From: Mycobacterium sp. Root265
GTDB taxonomy: Bacteria > Actinomycetota > Actinomycetes > Mycobacteriales > Mycobacteriaceae
Assembly: GCF_001428895.1 (NCBI RefSeq)
Contig: NZ_LMJA01000002.1
Span: forward strand, 232,183 to 296,182
DNA: 64,000 nucleotides
Direction of reading: 5' to 3'
Shown in pieces: positions 28,116 to 38,995 of the stretch (position 1 is its first letter; each line of letters starts with the position of its first letter). The notes under the pieces were generated by a model. The model searched no databases. It saw nothing but the letters and a program-made list of their open reading frames with translations, and was not told the DNA's origin. A program made the position numbers and the translations under genes.

Positions 28116-28655
28116 CTAGGAATCGGTTTCCGGCTCATCGATCGGTGACACCGGTTCGGCCGCGCGTTTGCCCTTGCTCTTCTTCGGTTTGGGTGGCACC
28201 AACTCGACCAGCATCTCGCGCAACTCCTCGAGTTCGCGGCGCAGGTAGTCACGGGTGGCCATCTCGCCGACCGCCAGGCGCAGCGCGGCCAGCTCGCGGG
28301 CCAGGTACTCGGTGTCCGCCTTGGTCTGCTCGGCGCGGCGGCGGTCCTCCTCCAGCGCGACCCGGTCGCGGTTCTCCTGGCGGTTCTGCGCCAGCAGGAT
28401 CAGGGGCGCGGCGTAGGCGGCCTGGGTGGAGAAGGCCAGGTTGAGCAGGATGAACGGATACGGATCCCACTGCAGGGTGAGCGCGAACAGGTTCAGCAGG
28501 ATCCAGACGATCACGAACACCGTCTGGATCGCCAGATAGCGGCCGGTGCCCAGGAACCGTGCGAACCGCTCACCGAAGCGGCCCGCGGCCTCGACGTCGA
28601 ACTGTGGGGTGAAGCGCCGCCGCGATGCCCGTGGGGTGTCGATCCGGTCGCTCAA
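28116..28655 (-). CDS. DUF1003 membrane protein
   Basis: 179 residues, TTG start at 28655 overlapping the stop of the upstream MgtE-like gene (TTGA). Two hydrophobic helices (YLAIQTVFVIVWILLNLFAL and PFILLNLAFSTQAAYAAPL) are followed by a coiled-coil of charged residues (NRDRVALEEDRRRAEQTKAD) and a Lys-rich tail. DUF1003 proteins often neighbour MgtE or divalent-cation proteins; function not established. Corresponds to Rv1231c. The overlap implies co-translation with the MgtE-like gene. Confidence 0.85.
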   Translation of the reverse strand: MSDRIDTPRASRRRFTPQFDVEAAGRFGERFARFLGTGRYLAIQTVFVIVWILLNLFALTLQWDPYPFILLNLAFSTQAAYAAPLILLAQNRQENRDRVALEEDRRRAEQTKADTEYLARELAALRLAVGEMATRDYLRRELEELREMLVELVPPKPKKSKGKRAAEPVSPIDEPETDS

Positions 28656-29947
28656 GTCGCCTTCTCCGTGGTGACGATCAGCGACTCGGCTTCGCGTTCG
28701 CGCCAGTCGTCGGGCAGCAGATGGTCGAGCACGTCATCGACCGACACCGCGCCGAGCAGATGGTGCTCCTCATCGACCACCGGCCCGCAGACCAGGTTGT
28801 AGGCGGCGAAATAGCGGGTCAGTGCCCCGAGGGTCTGCTCAGGGCGCAGGCTCGGCAGGTCCTTGTCCACGATGCCGCTGACCAGTGCGGCCGGCGGTTC
28901 GCGCAGCAGCCGCTGCAGATGCACACAGCCCAGGTAGCGGCCGGTCGGCGTGGCGGTGGGCGGGCGCACCACGAAGACCAGCGACGCCAGCGCGGGCGTC
29001 AGATCGGGATCGCGGACCCGGGCCAGTGCCTCGGCGACCGTGGTGTCCGGTGCCAGCACCACCGGCTCGGAGGTCATCAGACCGCCTGCGGTGTTCGGCG
29101 AGTGGCTGAGCAGCCGTCGCACGTCCTCGGAGTCCTCGGGATCCATCCGGCGCAGGAACTGTTCGGCGTCGGCCGGCGCCATCGAGCCGAGCAGGTCGGC
29201 GGCGTCGTCGGGATCCATCGCCTCCAGGACGTCGGCGGCGCGTTCGGTCTTCAGCTGGCGCAGCACGGCCACCTGCTCGTCCTCGGGCAGCTCCTGCAGC
29301 ACATCGGCGAGGCGTTCGTCGTCGAGCGCGTTGACGACCTCGAAGCGCCGCTTGGGCGGCAGCTCGCGCACGGCATCGGCCACCTCGACCGGGCGCTGTC
29401 CCTGGAACTGCTCGAGCAGCTGGGCGACACCCTGATCGGGCATGGCCAGTCCGGACGGCGTGAGCCCGTGCACGTGCTGCCAGTCCACGGGATAGACATT
29501 GCTGCGGCGCCCCAGCCGGCGCTGCGGGCGTACCGCCACCTTGGTGACCACCCAGTCCCGGGTGCGGGTCTGCTCGATACCGAGATCGACCACGACCACA
29601 TCGAGTCCGGCGAGCTGGTCGAGGTCGGGATCGTCGACCCGCACGCGCGTCTCGAGCACCTGCCCGAGCGCCAGCACCTCACCGGGGCGCTGGGAGAACC
29701 GGCGCAGTGAGACATTGCCGGTGGTGAGCGTGACGGCGCTGGGCTCGATGGCGGTGACCCGCAGGATCGGCACGAAAATCCTTCTGCGGGTGAGCAGTTC
29801 GACAACCAGGCCGAGGACTCGTGGCTGCTGGCGGACGATGCTGATGCTGACCACCACATCGCGGACACGGCCGATCGATTCGCCGTCCGGGCCGAAGACA
29901 ACCATGCCCGCCAGGCGGGCCGCATATACCCGGGTAACCGCCGCCAT
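28652..29947 (-). CDS. Soluble MgtE-N/CBS protein without membrane domain (Rv1232c-like)
   Basis: 431 residues. An N-terminal PRC-barrel-like part (VYAARLAGMVVFGPDGESIG) is followed by the MgtE intracellular N domain: repeated LPPKRRFEVVNALDDERLAD, LPEDEQVAVLRQLKTERAAD, MDPDDAADLLGSMAPADAEQ. A CBS pair closes the protein (GGLMTSEPVVLAPDTTVAEA, DKDLPSLRPEQTLGALTRYF). The five-helix magnesium channel domain of true MgtE is missing, so this is likely a cytosolic sensor or regulatory partner. ATG 29947 lies 7 bases after TACGCT (minus strand, 29955-29960), suggesting a leaderless mRNA. Coupled to the DUF1003 gene. Confidence 0.85.
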   Translation of the reverse strand: MAAVTRVYAARLAGMVVFGPDGESIGRVRDVVVSISIVRQQPRVLGLVVELLTRRRIFVPILRVTAIEPSAVTLTTGNVSLRRFSQRPGEVLALGQVLETRVRVDDPDLDQLAGLDVVVVDLGIEQTRTRDWVVTKVAVRPQRRLGRRSNVYPVDWQHVHGLTPSGLAMPDQGVAQLLEQFQGQRPVEVADAVRELPPKRRFEVVNALDDERLADVLQELPEDEQVAVLRQLKTERAADVLEAMDPDDAADLLGSMAPADAEQFLRRMDPEDSEDVRRLLSHSPNTAGGLMTSEPVVLAPDTTVAEALARVRDPDLTPALASLVFVVRPPTATPTGRYLGCVHLQRLLREPPAALVSGIVDKDLPSLRPEQTLGALTRYFAAYNLVCGPVVDEEHHLLGAVSVDDVLDHLLPDDWREREAESLIVTTEKAT

Positions 29948-29972
29948 GACTCAAAGCGTAGAGACTAGGGGC

Positions 29973-30932
29973 GTGGACAACGTGTATCGCCCCCGACGAA
30001 CGTGTCTGTCGGTTCCGGGCAGCAGCGACAAGATGATTGAGAAAGCCAAGACGCTGGCCGCCGATCAGGTCTTCCTCGACCTGGAGGATGCGGTGGCCGC
30101 CGATGCCAAGGCCGAGGCCCGGACCCGGGTGGCCGCGGCTCTGGCCGGGCCGGGCTGGTCTGACCGATCGCTGCGCGGTGTGCGGGTCAACGACTGGACG
30201 ACACCGTGGACCCACGCCGACGTGATCGAGGTGGTGGCGGGTGCCGGGGCGAACCTCGACATCATCGTGCTGCCCAAGGTGTCCGACGCCACCCATGTGC
30301 ACGCGCTGGACATGCTGCTCACCCAACTGGAGAAGACGCACGGACTGCCGGTCGGCCGCATCGGCATCGAGCCGCAGATCGAGAACGCGCTGGGCCTGAC
30401 GAACATCGACGCCATCGCCGCCGCCCCGCGGGTGCAGGCACTGGTGCTCGGCCCCGGCGACATGGCGGCCAGCCTCAACATGCGCACGCTGGAGGTCGGC
30501 GGGCAGCCCGAGGGGTACGACATCGGCGATGCCCACCACCACGTCTTGATGAAGATCCTGATCGCCGCGCGCGCCCGCGGTCTGAACGCGATCGACGGGC
30601 CCTACGTGAAGGTGCGTGACGTCGAGGGGTTCCGGCGGGTGGCGGGCCGATCGGCCGCGCTCGGATACGACGGCAAGTGGGTGCTGCACCCCGACCAGAT
30701 CACCGCGGGCAACGAGCTGTTCAGCCCGCGGCAGGCTGATTACGACCACGCCGAGCTCATCCTGGAGGCCTACGAGTGGCACACCTCGGCGGCCGGTGGC
30801 GCACGCGGTGCGGTGATGCTCGGTGACGAGATGATCGATGAGGCGAGCCGCAAGATGGCTCTGGTGGTCGCGGGTAAGGGACGTGCCGCAGGGATGACGC
30901 GCTCCGGCGCGCCGTATCGGCCGCCCGCTTAG
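29973..30932 (+). CDS. CitE-like CoA ester lyase (HpcH/HpaI family)
   Basis: 319 residues, citrate-lyase-beta/malyl-CoA-lyase family. N-terminal VYRPRRTCLSVPGSSDKMIE, the metal ligands in DQVFLDLEDAVA near residue 28, GVRVNDWTTPW, LPKVSDATHVHALDML, IGIEPQIENALGL, and VLGPGDMAASLNMRT. It would cleave or form a C-C bond of a CoA thioester; the exact substrate is unknown. The start is unclear: the ATG at 29946 shares its bases (CATG) with the divergent start of the MgtE-like gene, so GTG 29973 is preferred. Its stop overlaps the convergent DUF4190 gene by 4 bases. Confidence 0.8.
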   Translation: MDNVYRPRRTCLSVPGSSDKMIEKAKTLAADQVFLDLEDAVAADAKAEARTRVAAALAGPGWSDRSLRGVRVNDWTTPWTHADVIEVVAGAGANLDIIVLPKVSDATHVHALDMLLTQLEKTHGLPVGRIGIEPQIENALGLTNIDAIAAAPRVQALVLGPGDMAASLNMRTLEVGGQPEGYDIGDAHHHVLMKILIAARARGLNAIDGPYVKVRDVEGFRRVAGRSAALGYDGKWVLHPDQITAGNELFSPRQADYDHAELILEAYEWHTSAAGGARGAVMLGDEMIDEASRKMALVVAGKGRAAGMTRSGAPYRPPA

Positions 30933-31381
30933 ACCAGGCTGAAGCCGCTGGCGATGACGCCGATCCACAGCAGGATCATCAGCACCAGGCCGGCGGTGAC
31001 CAGACCGCCGATGATGGTTCCGGCCAGGGCCAGACCGTAGCCGTCCTGGCCGGTGCGCCTGGTTTCGCGCATGGCGATGACACCGAGCACCAGGCCGACC
31101 ACCGAGGGCACACCGCAGAACAGCAGGCCGACCAGGGCGGCGATCAGCGCGCCGACCGCCTTGCCGTTGGTGCCGAGCGGTTTCGCCGGCCGGTACGGGT
31201 CATACCCCGGGTACGCCGGGTAGCCGGGCGGTGCGAAGCCGGGTGCGCCGGGAAAACCCGGTCCCCCGGGGAACCCGGCCTGCGGGCCGGGATGGATCGG
31301 CGGCGGCAGACCCGGATCAGCCGGGTAGTCCCACGGTGCGTTCGGATCGCCGGGAGCCGGCTGCTGTGAACCGTCGCTCAC
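30929..31381 (-). CDS. Proline/glycine-rich DUF4190 membrane protein (short)
   Basis: 150 residues. The first ~70 are Pro/Gly-rich with repeated GFPGGPGFPGAP-type steps; two membrane helices follow (AVGALIAALVGLLFCGVPSV and GLALAGTIIGGLVTAGLVLM), the DUF4190 pattern. Its ATG overlaps the stop of the longer paralogue upstream (ATGA), so both are made together. Function unknown; such proteins are often placed in the cell envelope. Confidence 0.75.
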   Translation of the reverse strand: MSDGSQQPAPGDPNAPWDYPADPGLPPPIHPGPQAGFPGGPGFPGAPGFAPPGYPAYPGYDPYRPAKPLGTNGKAVGALIAALVGLLFCGVPSVVGLVLGVIAMRETRRTGQDGYGLALAGTIIGGLVTAGLVLMILLWIGVIASGFSLV

Positions 31382-32055
31382 AGCACCGCGAAGGCCAGGA
31401 TGAGGCTGAACACCAGCGTCAGCGCACCGACCGCGATACCTGCCACCGCAAGTCCGTGGCCGCCCTGGTTGTTCTGCTTGATCTGGTTGAGCGCGACGAC
31501 GCCGAGCACGATGCCGATGATCGACCCGATCCCGCAGATGACTCCGACCAGTGAGGCGACCAGCGACCCGATGGCCAGTGAATTGGTCCCGGGTTGCGGC
31601 GGCGGCCCGTATCCGCCGTAGCCCGGCACCGCGCCGTAGGGCGGCGCCGGCGGATAACCCGGGGGCGGCCCGCCGTACTGGGGTGCGCCGTACTGCGGTC
31701 CACCGAACGGCGGGACGCCCTGGGGCGCGCCGTAGCCGGGAGGCGGGGGCGGATAGCCGGTGGACGAATAGTCCGGCGGGGTGAATGCGGGTGGGGGATA
31801 ACCGGCGGCCGGGTCGTAACCGGGCGTCCCATGGTTCGGCGGTGCGGCGTCGGGCTGCGGGTAACTCGGCGGGGCGTCATAGCCGCCGTAGGCCGGCGGC
31901 GGCGAGTAGTCGGGATAGCTCGGCGCTGTTGGCTGGGAGGGCTCGGCGGGGGACTGCTCGATCGGCGGTGCCTCGTAACCGGCGGACGTCGGTTCCGTAC
32001 CGGAACTCGCATCCGATGGTGGCGTTGCCCCTGCGTCCTCACCCGGATTGGTCAT
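31378..32055 (-). CDS. Proline/tyrosine-rich DUF4190 membrane protein (long, Rv1233c-like)
   Basis: 225 residues from ATG 32055 (a GTG just before it, 32058, is also possible). Residues ~40-155 are a low-complexity Pro/Tyr/Gly region with repeats such as YPPPAFTPPDY, GYPPPPPGYGAP and PQYGAPQYGG. Two membrane helices close the protein (SLAIGSLVASLVGVICGIGS and VAGIAVGALTLVFSLILAFA). Same DUF4190 architecture as the next gene, to which it is coupled. The tail could extend through the envelope. Function unknown. Confidence 0.78.
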   Translation of the reverse strand: MTNPGEDAGATPPSDASSGTEPTSAGYEAPPIEQSPAEPSQPTAPSYPDYSPPPAYGGYDAPPSYPQPDAAPPNHGTPGYDPAAGYPPPAFTPPDYSSTGYPPPPPGYGAPQGVPPFGGPQYGAPQYGGPPPGYPPAPPYGAVPGYGGYGPPPQPGTNSLAIGSLVASLVGVICGIGSIIGIVLGVVALNQIKQNNQGGHGLAVAGIAVGALTLVFSLILAFAVL

Positions 32056-32219
32056 CACTCAAACCTAGCGTACGTGCTGGTACCCGGGGTGATTCGACTG
32101 CAGGGCAGCGGCACGCGCCGGCCTGTCGGGGGCTAGGGTTGTGCCATCGAACCCGCAGGACGCGTACCCGTCTGCACAGGTCGTGGGGCGCTGACGCGAA
32201 CGAAGGAGAACGAGTAGCT

Positions 32220-32732
32220 ATGACCGGTCCCCTCCAACCCGGCAAGGATCCCGTCGGCAGGCCGGGTGTGCGTAACCCGGCGGCACTGCCGACCCCACCG
32301 AAGGGCTGGCCGATCGGGGCCTACCCGACCTACGCCGAGGCGCAGCGCGCGGTGGATTACCTCTCCGATCAACAGTTTCCGGTCCAGCAGGTCACCATTG
32401 TGGGTGTGGACCTGATGCAGGTCGAACGGGTGACCGGCCGGCTGTCCTGGCCGAAGGTGATCGGCGGCGGCGTGCTCTCGGGCGCGTGGCTGGGCCTGTT
32501 CATCGGTCTGATTCTCGGGTTCTTCAGTCCGAGCCCGTGGGGTGCGCTGGCCACCGGTCTGATCGCGGGCGTGTTCTTCGGCCTCATCACCTCGGCCATC
32601 CCGTACGCGATGGCCCGTGGCACAAGAGATTTCAGCTCCACCATGCAGCTCGTCGCTGGCCGCTATGACGTCCTCTGTGACCCGCAGAGCGCCGAGCAGG
32701 GGCGGGATCTTTTGGCGCGCTTGACGATCTGA
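32220..32732 (+). CDS. General-stress-protein-17M-like membrane protein (Rv1234-like)
   Basis: 170 residues. Basic/proline N-terminus, then a small alpha/beta domain PIGAYPTYAEAQRAVDYLSD with FPVQQVTIVGVDLMQVE. Two membrane helices follow (GVLSGAWLGLFIGLILGFFS and ATGLIAGVFFGLITSAIPYA). The ATG at 32220 has an upstream AAGGAG, at wide spacing. It is the first gene after the DUF4190 pair on the opposite strand and just precedes lpqY. Function unknown. Confidence 0.78.
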   Translation: MTGPLQPGKDPVGRPGVRNPAALPTPPKGWPIGAYPTYAEAQRAVDYLSDQQFPVQQVTIVGVDLMQVERVTGRLSWPKVIGGGVLSGAWLGLFIGLILGFFSPSPWGALATGLIAGVFFGLITSAIPYAMARGTRDFSSTMQLVAGRYDVLCDPQSAEQGRDLLARLTI

Positions 32733-32755
32733 TGGGCGACGCGCCCAGGAAACGG

Positions 32756-35142
<2,387 letters not shown>

Positions 35143-35979
35143 ATGGCGGAGAACGTGGGGGCCCGCCGCGCGACCGGTTGGGCGGTCATCAACGTCATCG
35201 TGGTGCTGTACGCCTTGTTCCCGGTGCTCTGGATCCTGTCGCTGTCGTTGAAGTCGTCGTCAACGGTCAAGGACGGCAAGCTGATTCCGGCGGAGATCAC
35301 CTTCGAGAACTACAAGGCCATCTTCGAGGGCAACATCTTCACCTCGGCGCTGGTCAACTCCATCGGCATCGGCCTGATCACCACGGTGATCGCGGTCGTC
35401 ATCGGCGGTATGGCCGCCTACGCGATCGCGCGGCTGGCCTTCCCCGGCAAGAAGGTCCTGGTCGGGGTGGCACTGCTGATCGCGATGTTCCCCCAGATCT
35501 CCCTGGTGACACCGATCTTCAACATCGAGCGCCGGCTCGGGCTGTTCGACACCTGGCCGGGCCTCATCATTCCCTACATCACCTTCGCCCTGCCGCTGGC
35601 GATCTACACCATGTCCGCGTTCTTCAAGGAGATCCCATGGGATCTGGAGAAGGCGGCCAAGATGGACGGCGCCACGCCGGGGCAGGCCTTCCGCAAGGTG
35701 ATCGCACCGCTGGCGGCCCCCGGCATCGTTACCGCAGGCATCTTGGTGTTCATCTTCGCCTGGAATGACCTGCTGCTGGCGCTGTCGCTGACGGCGACCG
35801 AGCGGGCGATCACCGCGCCGGTGGCGATCGCCAACTTCACCGGAAGCTCGCAGTTCGAGGAGCCGACCGGGTCGATCGCGGCCGGGGCGATGGTCATCAC
35901 CGTCCCGATCATCATCTTTGTGCTCATATTTCAGCGACGGATCGTGGCCGGGTTGACCTCCGGCGCGGTGAAGGGGTAA
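35143..35979 (+). CDS. sugB: Trehalose ABC importer permease SugB
   Basis: 278 residues, MalG-type permease with six membrane helices ([20 protein letters not shown] at the start). EAA loop [20 protein letters not shown]. Second channel subunit of the LpqY-SugABC importer. Starts directly behind the sugA stop with no gap, and sugC follows after 3 bases. Corresponds to Rv1237. Confidence 0.94.
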   Translation: MAENVGARRATGWAVINVIVVLYALFPVLWILSLSLKSSSTVKDGKLIPAEITFENYKAIFEGNIFTSALVNSIGIGLITTVIAVVIGGMAAYAIARLAFPGKKVLVGVALLIAMFPQISLVTPIFNIERRLGLFDTWPGLIIPYITFALPLAIYTMSAFFKEIPWDLEKAAKMDGATPGQAFRKVIAPLAAPGIVTAGILVFIFAWNDLLLALSLTATERAITAPVAIANFTGSSQFEEPTGSIAAGAMVITVPIIIFVLIFQRRIVAGLTSGAVKG

Positions 35980-35982
35980 TTC

Positions 35983-37158
35983 ATGGCCGAGATCGTGCTG
36001 GAGAACGTGTCCAAGAGTTATGCCGGCGGTGCCACGGCGGTGAAGGACCTGTCGCTGACCATCGCCGACGGCGAGTTCATCATCCTGGTCGGACCGTCCG
36101 GGTGCGGTAAGTCGACCACCCTGAACATGATCGCGGGCCTGGAGGACATCAGCTCCGGAGATCTGCGCATCGGCGGGGAGCGGGTCAACGACAAGGCGCC
36201 CAAGGACCGTGACATCGCCATGGTGTTCCAGTCCTACGCGCTGTACCCGCACATGACGGTGCGGCAGAACATCGCGTTCCCGTTGACCCTGGCCAAGCTC
36301 GGCAAGGACGAGATCGCGCGCAAGGTCGAAGAGACCGCGAGCATCCTGGATCTGGCGGAGCTGCTGGACCGCAAGCCCGGGCAGCTCTCCGGTGGGCAGC
36401 GCCAGCGGGTGGCGATGGGACGGGCGATTGTGCGTGATCCCAAGGCATTCCTGATGGATGAGCCGCTGTCGAACCTGGACGCCAAGCTGCGCGTGCAGAT
36501 GCGCACCGAGATCGCGCGCCTGCAGAGCCGGCTGGGCACCACCACGGTGTATGTCACCCATGACCAGACCGAGGCGATGACGCTGGGGGACCGGGTGGTG
36601 GTGATGCTGGCCGGTGTGGCACAGCAGATCGGTACTCCCGAAGAGCTCTACAACACCCCGGCCAACCTGTTCGTCGCCGGTTTCATCGGCTCGCCCGGCA
36701 TGAACTTCTTCCCGGCGTCGTTGACCGACGGCGGTATCAAGCTGCCGTTCGGTGACGAGGTGGTGCTCACCGATGAGGCGCAGCGGGTCCTGGCGCAGCA
36801 TCCCAAGCCCACCAACGTGATCGCCGGCCTGCGTCCCGAGCATTTCGACGACGCCGCGCTGGTCGATTCCTACACCCGGATCAAGGGCCTCACCTTCGAG
36901 GTGGACGTCGACCTGGTGGAGTCCCTGGGCGCCGACAAGTACCTGCATTTCCGCACCGAGGGATCCGGCGCGAAGTCGGCTCAGCTCGCCGAACTGGCCG
37001 CCGAATCCGGTGCCGGCGAAAACGAGTTCGTGGCAAGGGTTTCGGCCGATTCGAAGGTGTCCGCCGGCAAGAAGGCGGAGCTGGCGGTGGACACTTCCAA
37101 GCTGATCATCTTCGACGGCGACACCGGGGTGAATCTGTCCATCCCGCCCGCCGGCTAG
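35983..37158 (+). CDS. sugC: Trehalose ABC importer ATP-binding protein SugC
   Basis: 391 residues, MalK/UgpC-type ATPase. Walker [17 protein letters not shown] near residue 38, Q loop in [17 protein letters not shown], signature [19 protein letters not shown], Walker [19 protein letters not shown], His switch [19 protein letters not shown]. The C-terminal ~130 residues form a regulatory OB/TOBE domain (residues ~245-391). Energises trehalose uptake. Corresponds to Rv1238. The TAG stop shares its G with the GTG of the SUFU gene. Confidence 0.95.
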   Translation: MAEIVLENVSKSYAGGATAVKDLSLTIADGEFIILVGPSGCGKSTTLNMIAGLEDISSGDLRIGGERVNDKAPKDRDIAMVFQSYALYPHMTVRQNIAFPLTLAKLGKDEIARKVEETASILDLAELLDRKPGQLSGGQRQRVAMGRAIVRDPKAFLMDEPLSNLDAKLRVQMRTEIARLQSRLGTTTVYVTHDQTEAMTLGDRVVVMLAGVAQQIGTPEELYNTPANLFVAGFIGSPGMNFFPASLTDGGIKLPFGDEVVLTDEAQRVLAQHPKPTNVIAGLRPEHFDDAALVDSYTRIKGLTFEVDVDLVESLGADKYLHFRTEGSGAKSAQLAELAAESGAGENEFVARVSADSKVSAGKKAELAVDTSKLIIFDGDTGVNLSIPPAG

Positions 37159-37751
37159 TGGTCGACGTACCGGCTGAGGTGCGCAACCGGTTGCAGGCGC
37201 ACTTCACCGCCGCCGGTGTGCTCGGCGACCCGGCCGAGGCGAATGTCACCTTCCTGGGCGCGGAGCGGATCTCGGTGCTGCGCTACGGACCTGACGCCGG
37301 CGGCGTCAACCACTTTGTCTCGGTGGGCTGTTCGCGCTATCCGATGGTGGACCCCACCGACTTCGTCACCGACACCCAGCACGGGCCGAGGGCCGAGGTG
37401 GTGGTGTCGCTACGGCCCCCGAGCCCCGCCGGCCTGGCCCGGTCCATGGCGGTGCTGGCGGCCGCGCCCTCGGTGGAAGGACTGGTGCTGGAACCCGATG
37501 CGCTGATCGATCTGAGCGGCCCGCTGTTCGAGAACGCGCCGTTCACCGCATTCCTGTTGGGCCCCAGCGATATCGAGGATGTCGCGCTACCGGATCCGCT
37601 GTCGGATGTGACGATCCTGCAGGCCACCCCGATCACCCCGACCGAAGCGGCCTGGGTGCGGCTCAAGGGTGCCGAGGCGATGCGCGAGGCCTGGCGCAGC
37701 GACGGGGTGGACGTGCTCGACGCGAACCGCCGCGCCTCCGAGCCGTCCTAG
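37158..37751 (+). CDS. SUFU (suppressor of fused)-domain protein coupled to sugC
   Basis: 197 residues, GTG start overlapping the sugC stop by one base, so it belongs to the lpqY-sugABC operon. I read it as the bacterial SUFU-domain family from YGPDAGGVNHFVSVGCSRYP, PRAEVVVSLRPPSP, LFENAPFTAFLLGPSDIEDV and TPITPTEAAWVRLKGAEAM. Bacterial SUFU proteins are mostly uncharacterised and sometimes linked to immunity or toxin genes. No signal peptide or membrane segment. I do not recall a counterpart beside sugC in M. tuberculosis. Function unknown. Confidence 0.7.
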   Translation: MVDVPAEVRNRLQAHFTAAGVLGDPAEANVTFLGAERISVLRYGPDAGGVNHFVSVGCSRYPMVDPTDFVTDTQHGPRAEVVVSLRPPSPAGLARSMAVLAAAPSVEGLVLEPDALIDLSGPLFENAPFTAFLLGPSDIEDVALPDPLSDVTILQATPITPTEAAWVRLKGAEAMREAWRSDGVDVLDANRRASEPS

Positions 37752-37757
37752 GCCACG

Positions 37758-38864
37758 TCAGAGCCAGTGGTTGCGCCGGAACGTCCGGTACAGCAGCGTG
37801 CACACGCCCAGCATCAGCAGCAGCACCGCCGGGTAGCCCCACACCTGATGCAGTTCGGGCATGTAGTCGAAGTTCATCCCGTAGATGCCGGCCAGCGCGG
37901 TCGGCACCGCGGCGATCGCCACCCAGGCCGAGATCTTGCGCATATCGGTGTTCTGCTGCATCGAGACCTTGCCGACCGCGGCCTGCACCAGCGAGCTCAG
38001 CACCTCGTCGTAGCTGGCGATCCGGTCGGCGGCCTGGGTGTTGTGGTCGAGCACGTCACGCATGTAGCGCCGCACCTCCTTGGAGATGAGGTCGTTGTGA
38101 TCGCTGCCGATGCGCTGCAGCGCCTGGCTGAGCGGCGCGACCGCCCGGCGCAACTCCACAACCTCGCGCTTGAGCAGATAGATGTGCTCGATGTCGGTGG
38201 TGCTGGTGGGCGAGAAGACGTTCTCCTCCATGGCATCGATATCGGTCTCGATCAGATCGGTGACGTCGAGGTAGGCATCGACGACATGATCGGAGATCGC
38301 GTGCATGACGCCGTACGGTCCGAGCGCGCAACTTGCAGGTGACGAGTCCATCCGCTTGCGCACGCCCGCCAGGCCGCTGAAGTCGCCGTGGCGCACGGTG
38401 ACGACGAAGTCGGCGCCGACGAACACCATGATCTCGCCGGTCTCGACGATCTCACGGGCATTGCTGATCGAGGAGTGCTCGACGTAGTTGACCGTCTTGA
38501 GCACCAGGAACAGCGTGTCGTCGTAGCGCTCCAGCTTGGGCCGCTGGTGCGCGTGCACCGCGTCCTCGACGGCCAGCTCGTGCAGCCCGAACACCTCCGC
38601 GACGGCCTGCATCTGATGCTCGTCGGGTTCATGCAGGCCGATCCAGACGAACGCGCTGCCGCCGCCGGCTTCGATCTCGCGCACCTTGTTCAGCGCGGCG
38701 GCATGGGTGTACTTGCCCGGCAGACGGGCGCCCGCGCTGTAGACGCCGCAGTCGACGACCGACTGCGAGACGGGGACGTGAATGCCCGAAGCGTCGGGAA
38801 GGTCGGGCATCCGACGCCCGGCCGGCCTCAGCATCGACGGTGGCAGGGGGCGGAAAGACGGCAT
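37758..38864 (-). CDS. corA: CorA-type magnesium/cobalt transporter
   Basis: 368 residues. Large cytosolic N-terminal domain (~1-300) with FVWIGLHEPDEHQMQAVAEV, FGLHELAVEDAVHAHQRPKL and EIVETGEIMVFVGADFVVTV, then two C-terminal membrane helices with the selectivity motif GIYGMNFDYMPEL near residue 330. Forms a pentameric divalent-cation channel. ATG 38864 was chosen because GGAGG sits 6 bases upstream and the N-terminus matches Rv1239c; the reading frame continues further upstream without coding character. Convergent with the SUFU gene and divergent from the malic enzyme. Confidence 0.93.
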   Translation of the reverse strand: MPSFRPLPPSMLRPAGRRMPDLPDASGIHVPVSQSVVDCGVYSAGARLPGKYTHAAALNKVREIEAGGGSAFVWIGLHEPDEHQMQAVAEVFGLHELAVEDAVHAHQRPKLERYDDTLFLVLKTVNYVEHSSISNAREIVETGEIMVFVGADFVVTVRHGDFSGLAGVRKRMDSSPASCALGPYGVMHAISDHVVDAYLDVTDLIETDIDAMEENVFSPTSTTDIEHIYLLKREVVELRRAVAPLSQALQRIGSDHNDLISKEVRRYMRDVLDHNTQAADRIASYDEVLSSLVQAAVGKVSMQQNTDMRKISAWVAIAAVPTALAGIYGMNFDYMPELHQVWGYPAVLLLMLGVCTLLYRTFRRNHWL

Positions 38865-38982
38865 CGCGACCTCCATCATCGGGGGGCGCAACCGCATGCC
38901 CCGTGGCCGAATGTTACTCGTCAGTCGCGTTTCCAACCTCTCACGGACAGGGAACCGGTGCCTGTGAGTTCCTTGGGTGAAG

Positions 38983-38988
38983 TAACGT
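38983..38988 (+). promoter_or_regulatory. -10 hexamer of the malic enzyme gene
   Basis: TAACGT, 7 bases before GTG 38996; no ribosome binding site. It overlaps the alternative upstream GTG 38987 and so argues against that start. Confidence 0.4.
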
Positions 38989-38995
38989 GACGGCC

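Noticed and set aside
29946-29948. ATG start for the CitE-like lyase
   Set aside because: It shares its bases with the divergent MgtE-like start, leaving no room for a promoter; GTG 29973 was used instead, though the ATG cannot be excluded.
32734-32746. GGGCG-ACG-CGCCC hairpin after the Rv1234-like stop
   Set aside because: Only a 5-bp stem with no T-run; too weak to call a terminator.
38930-38975. Hairpin before the malic enzyme (CTCAC...GTGAG with bulge)
   Set aside because: Arms are short and interrupted and contain no riboswitch-like conserved core; judged chance pairing.
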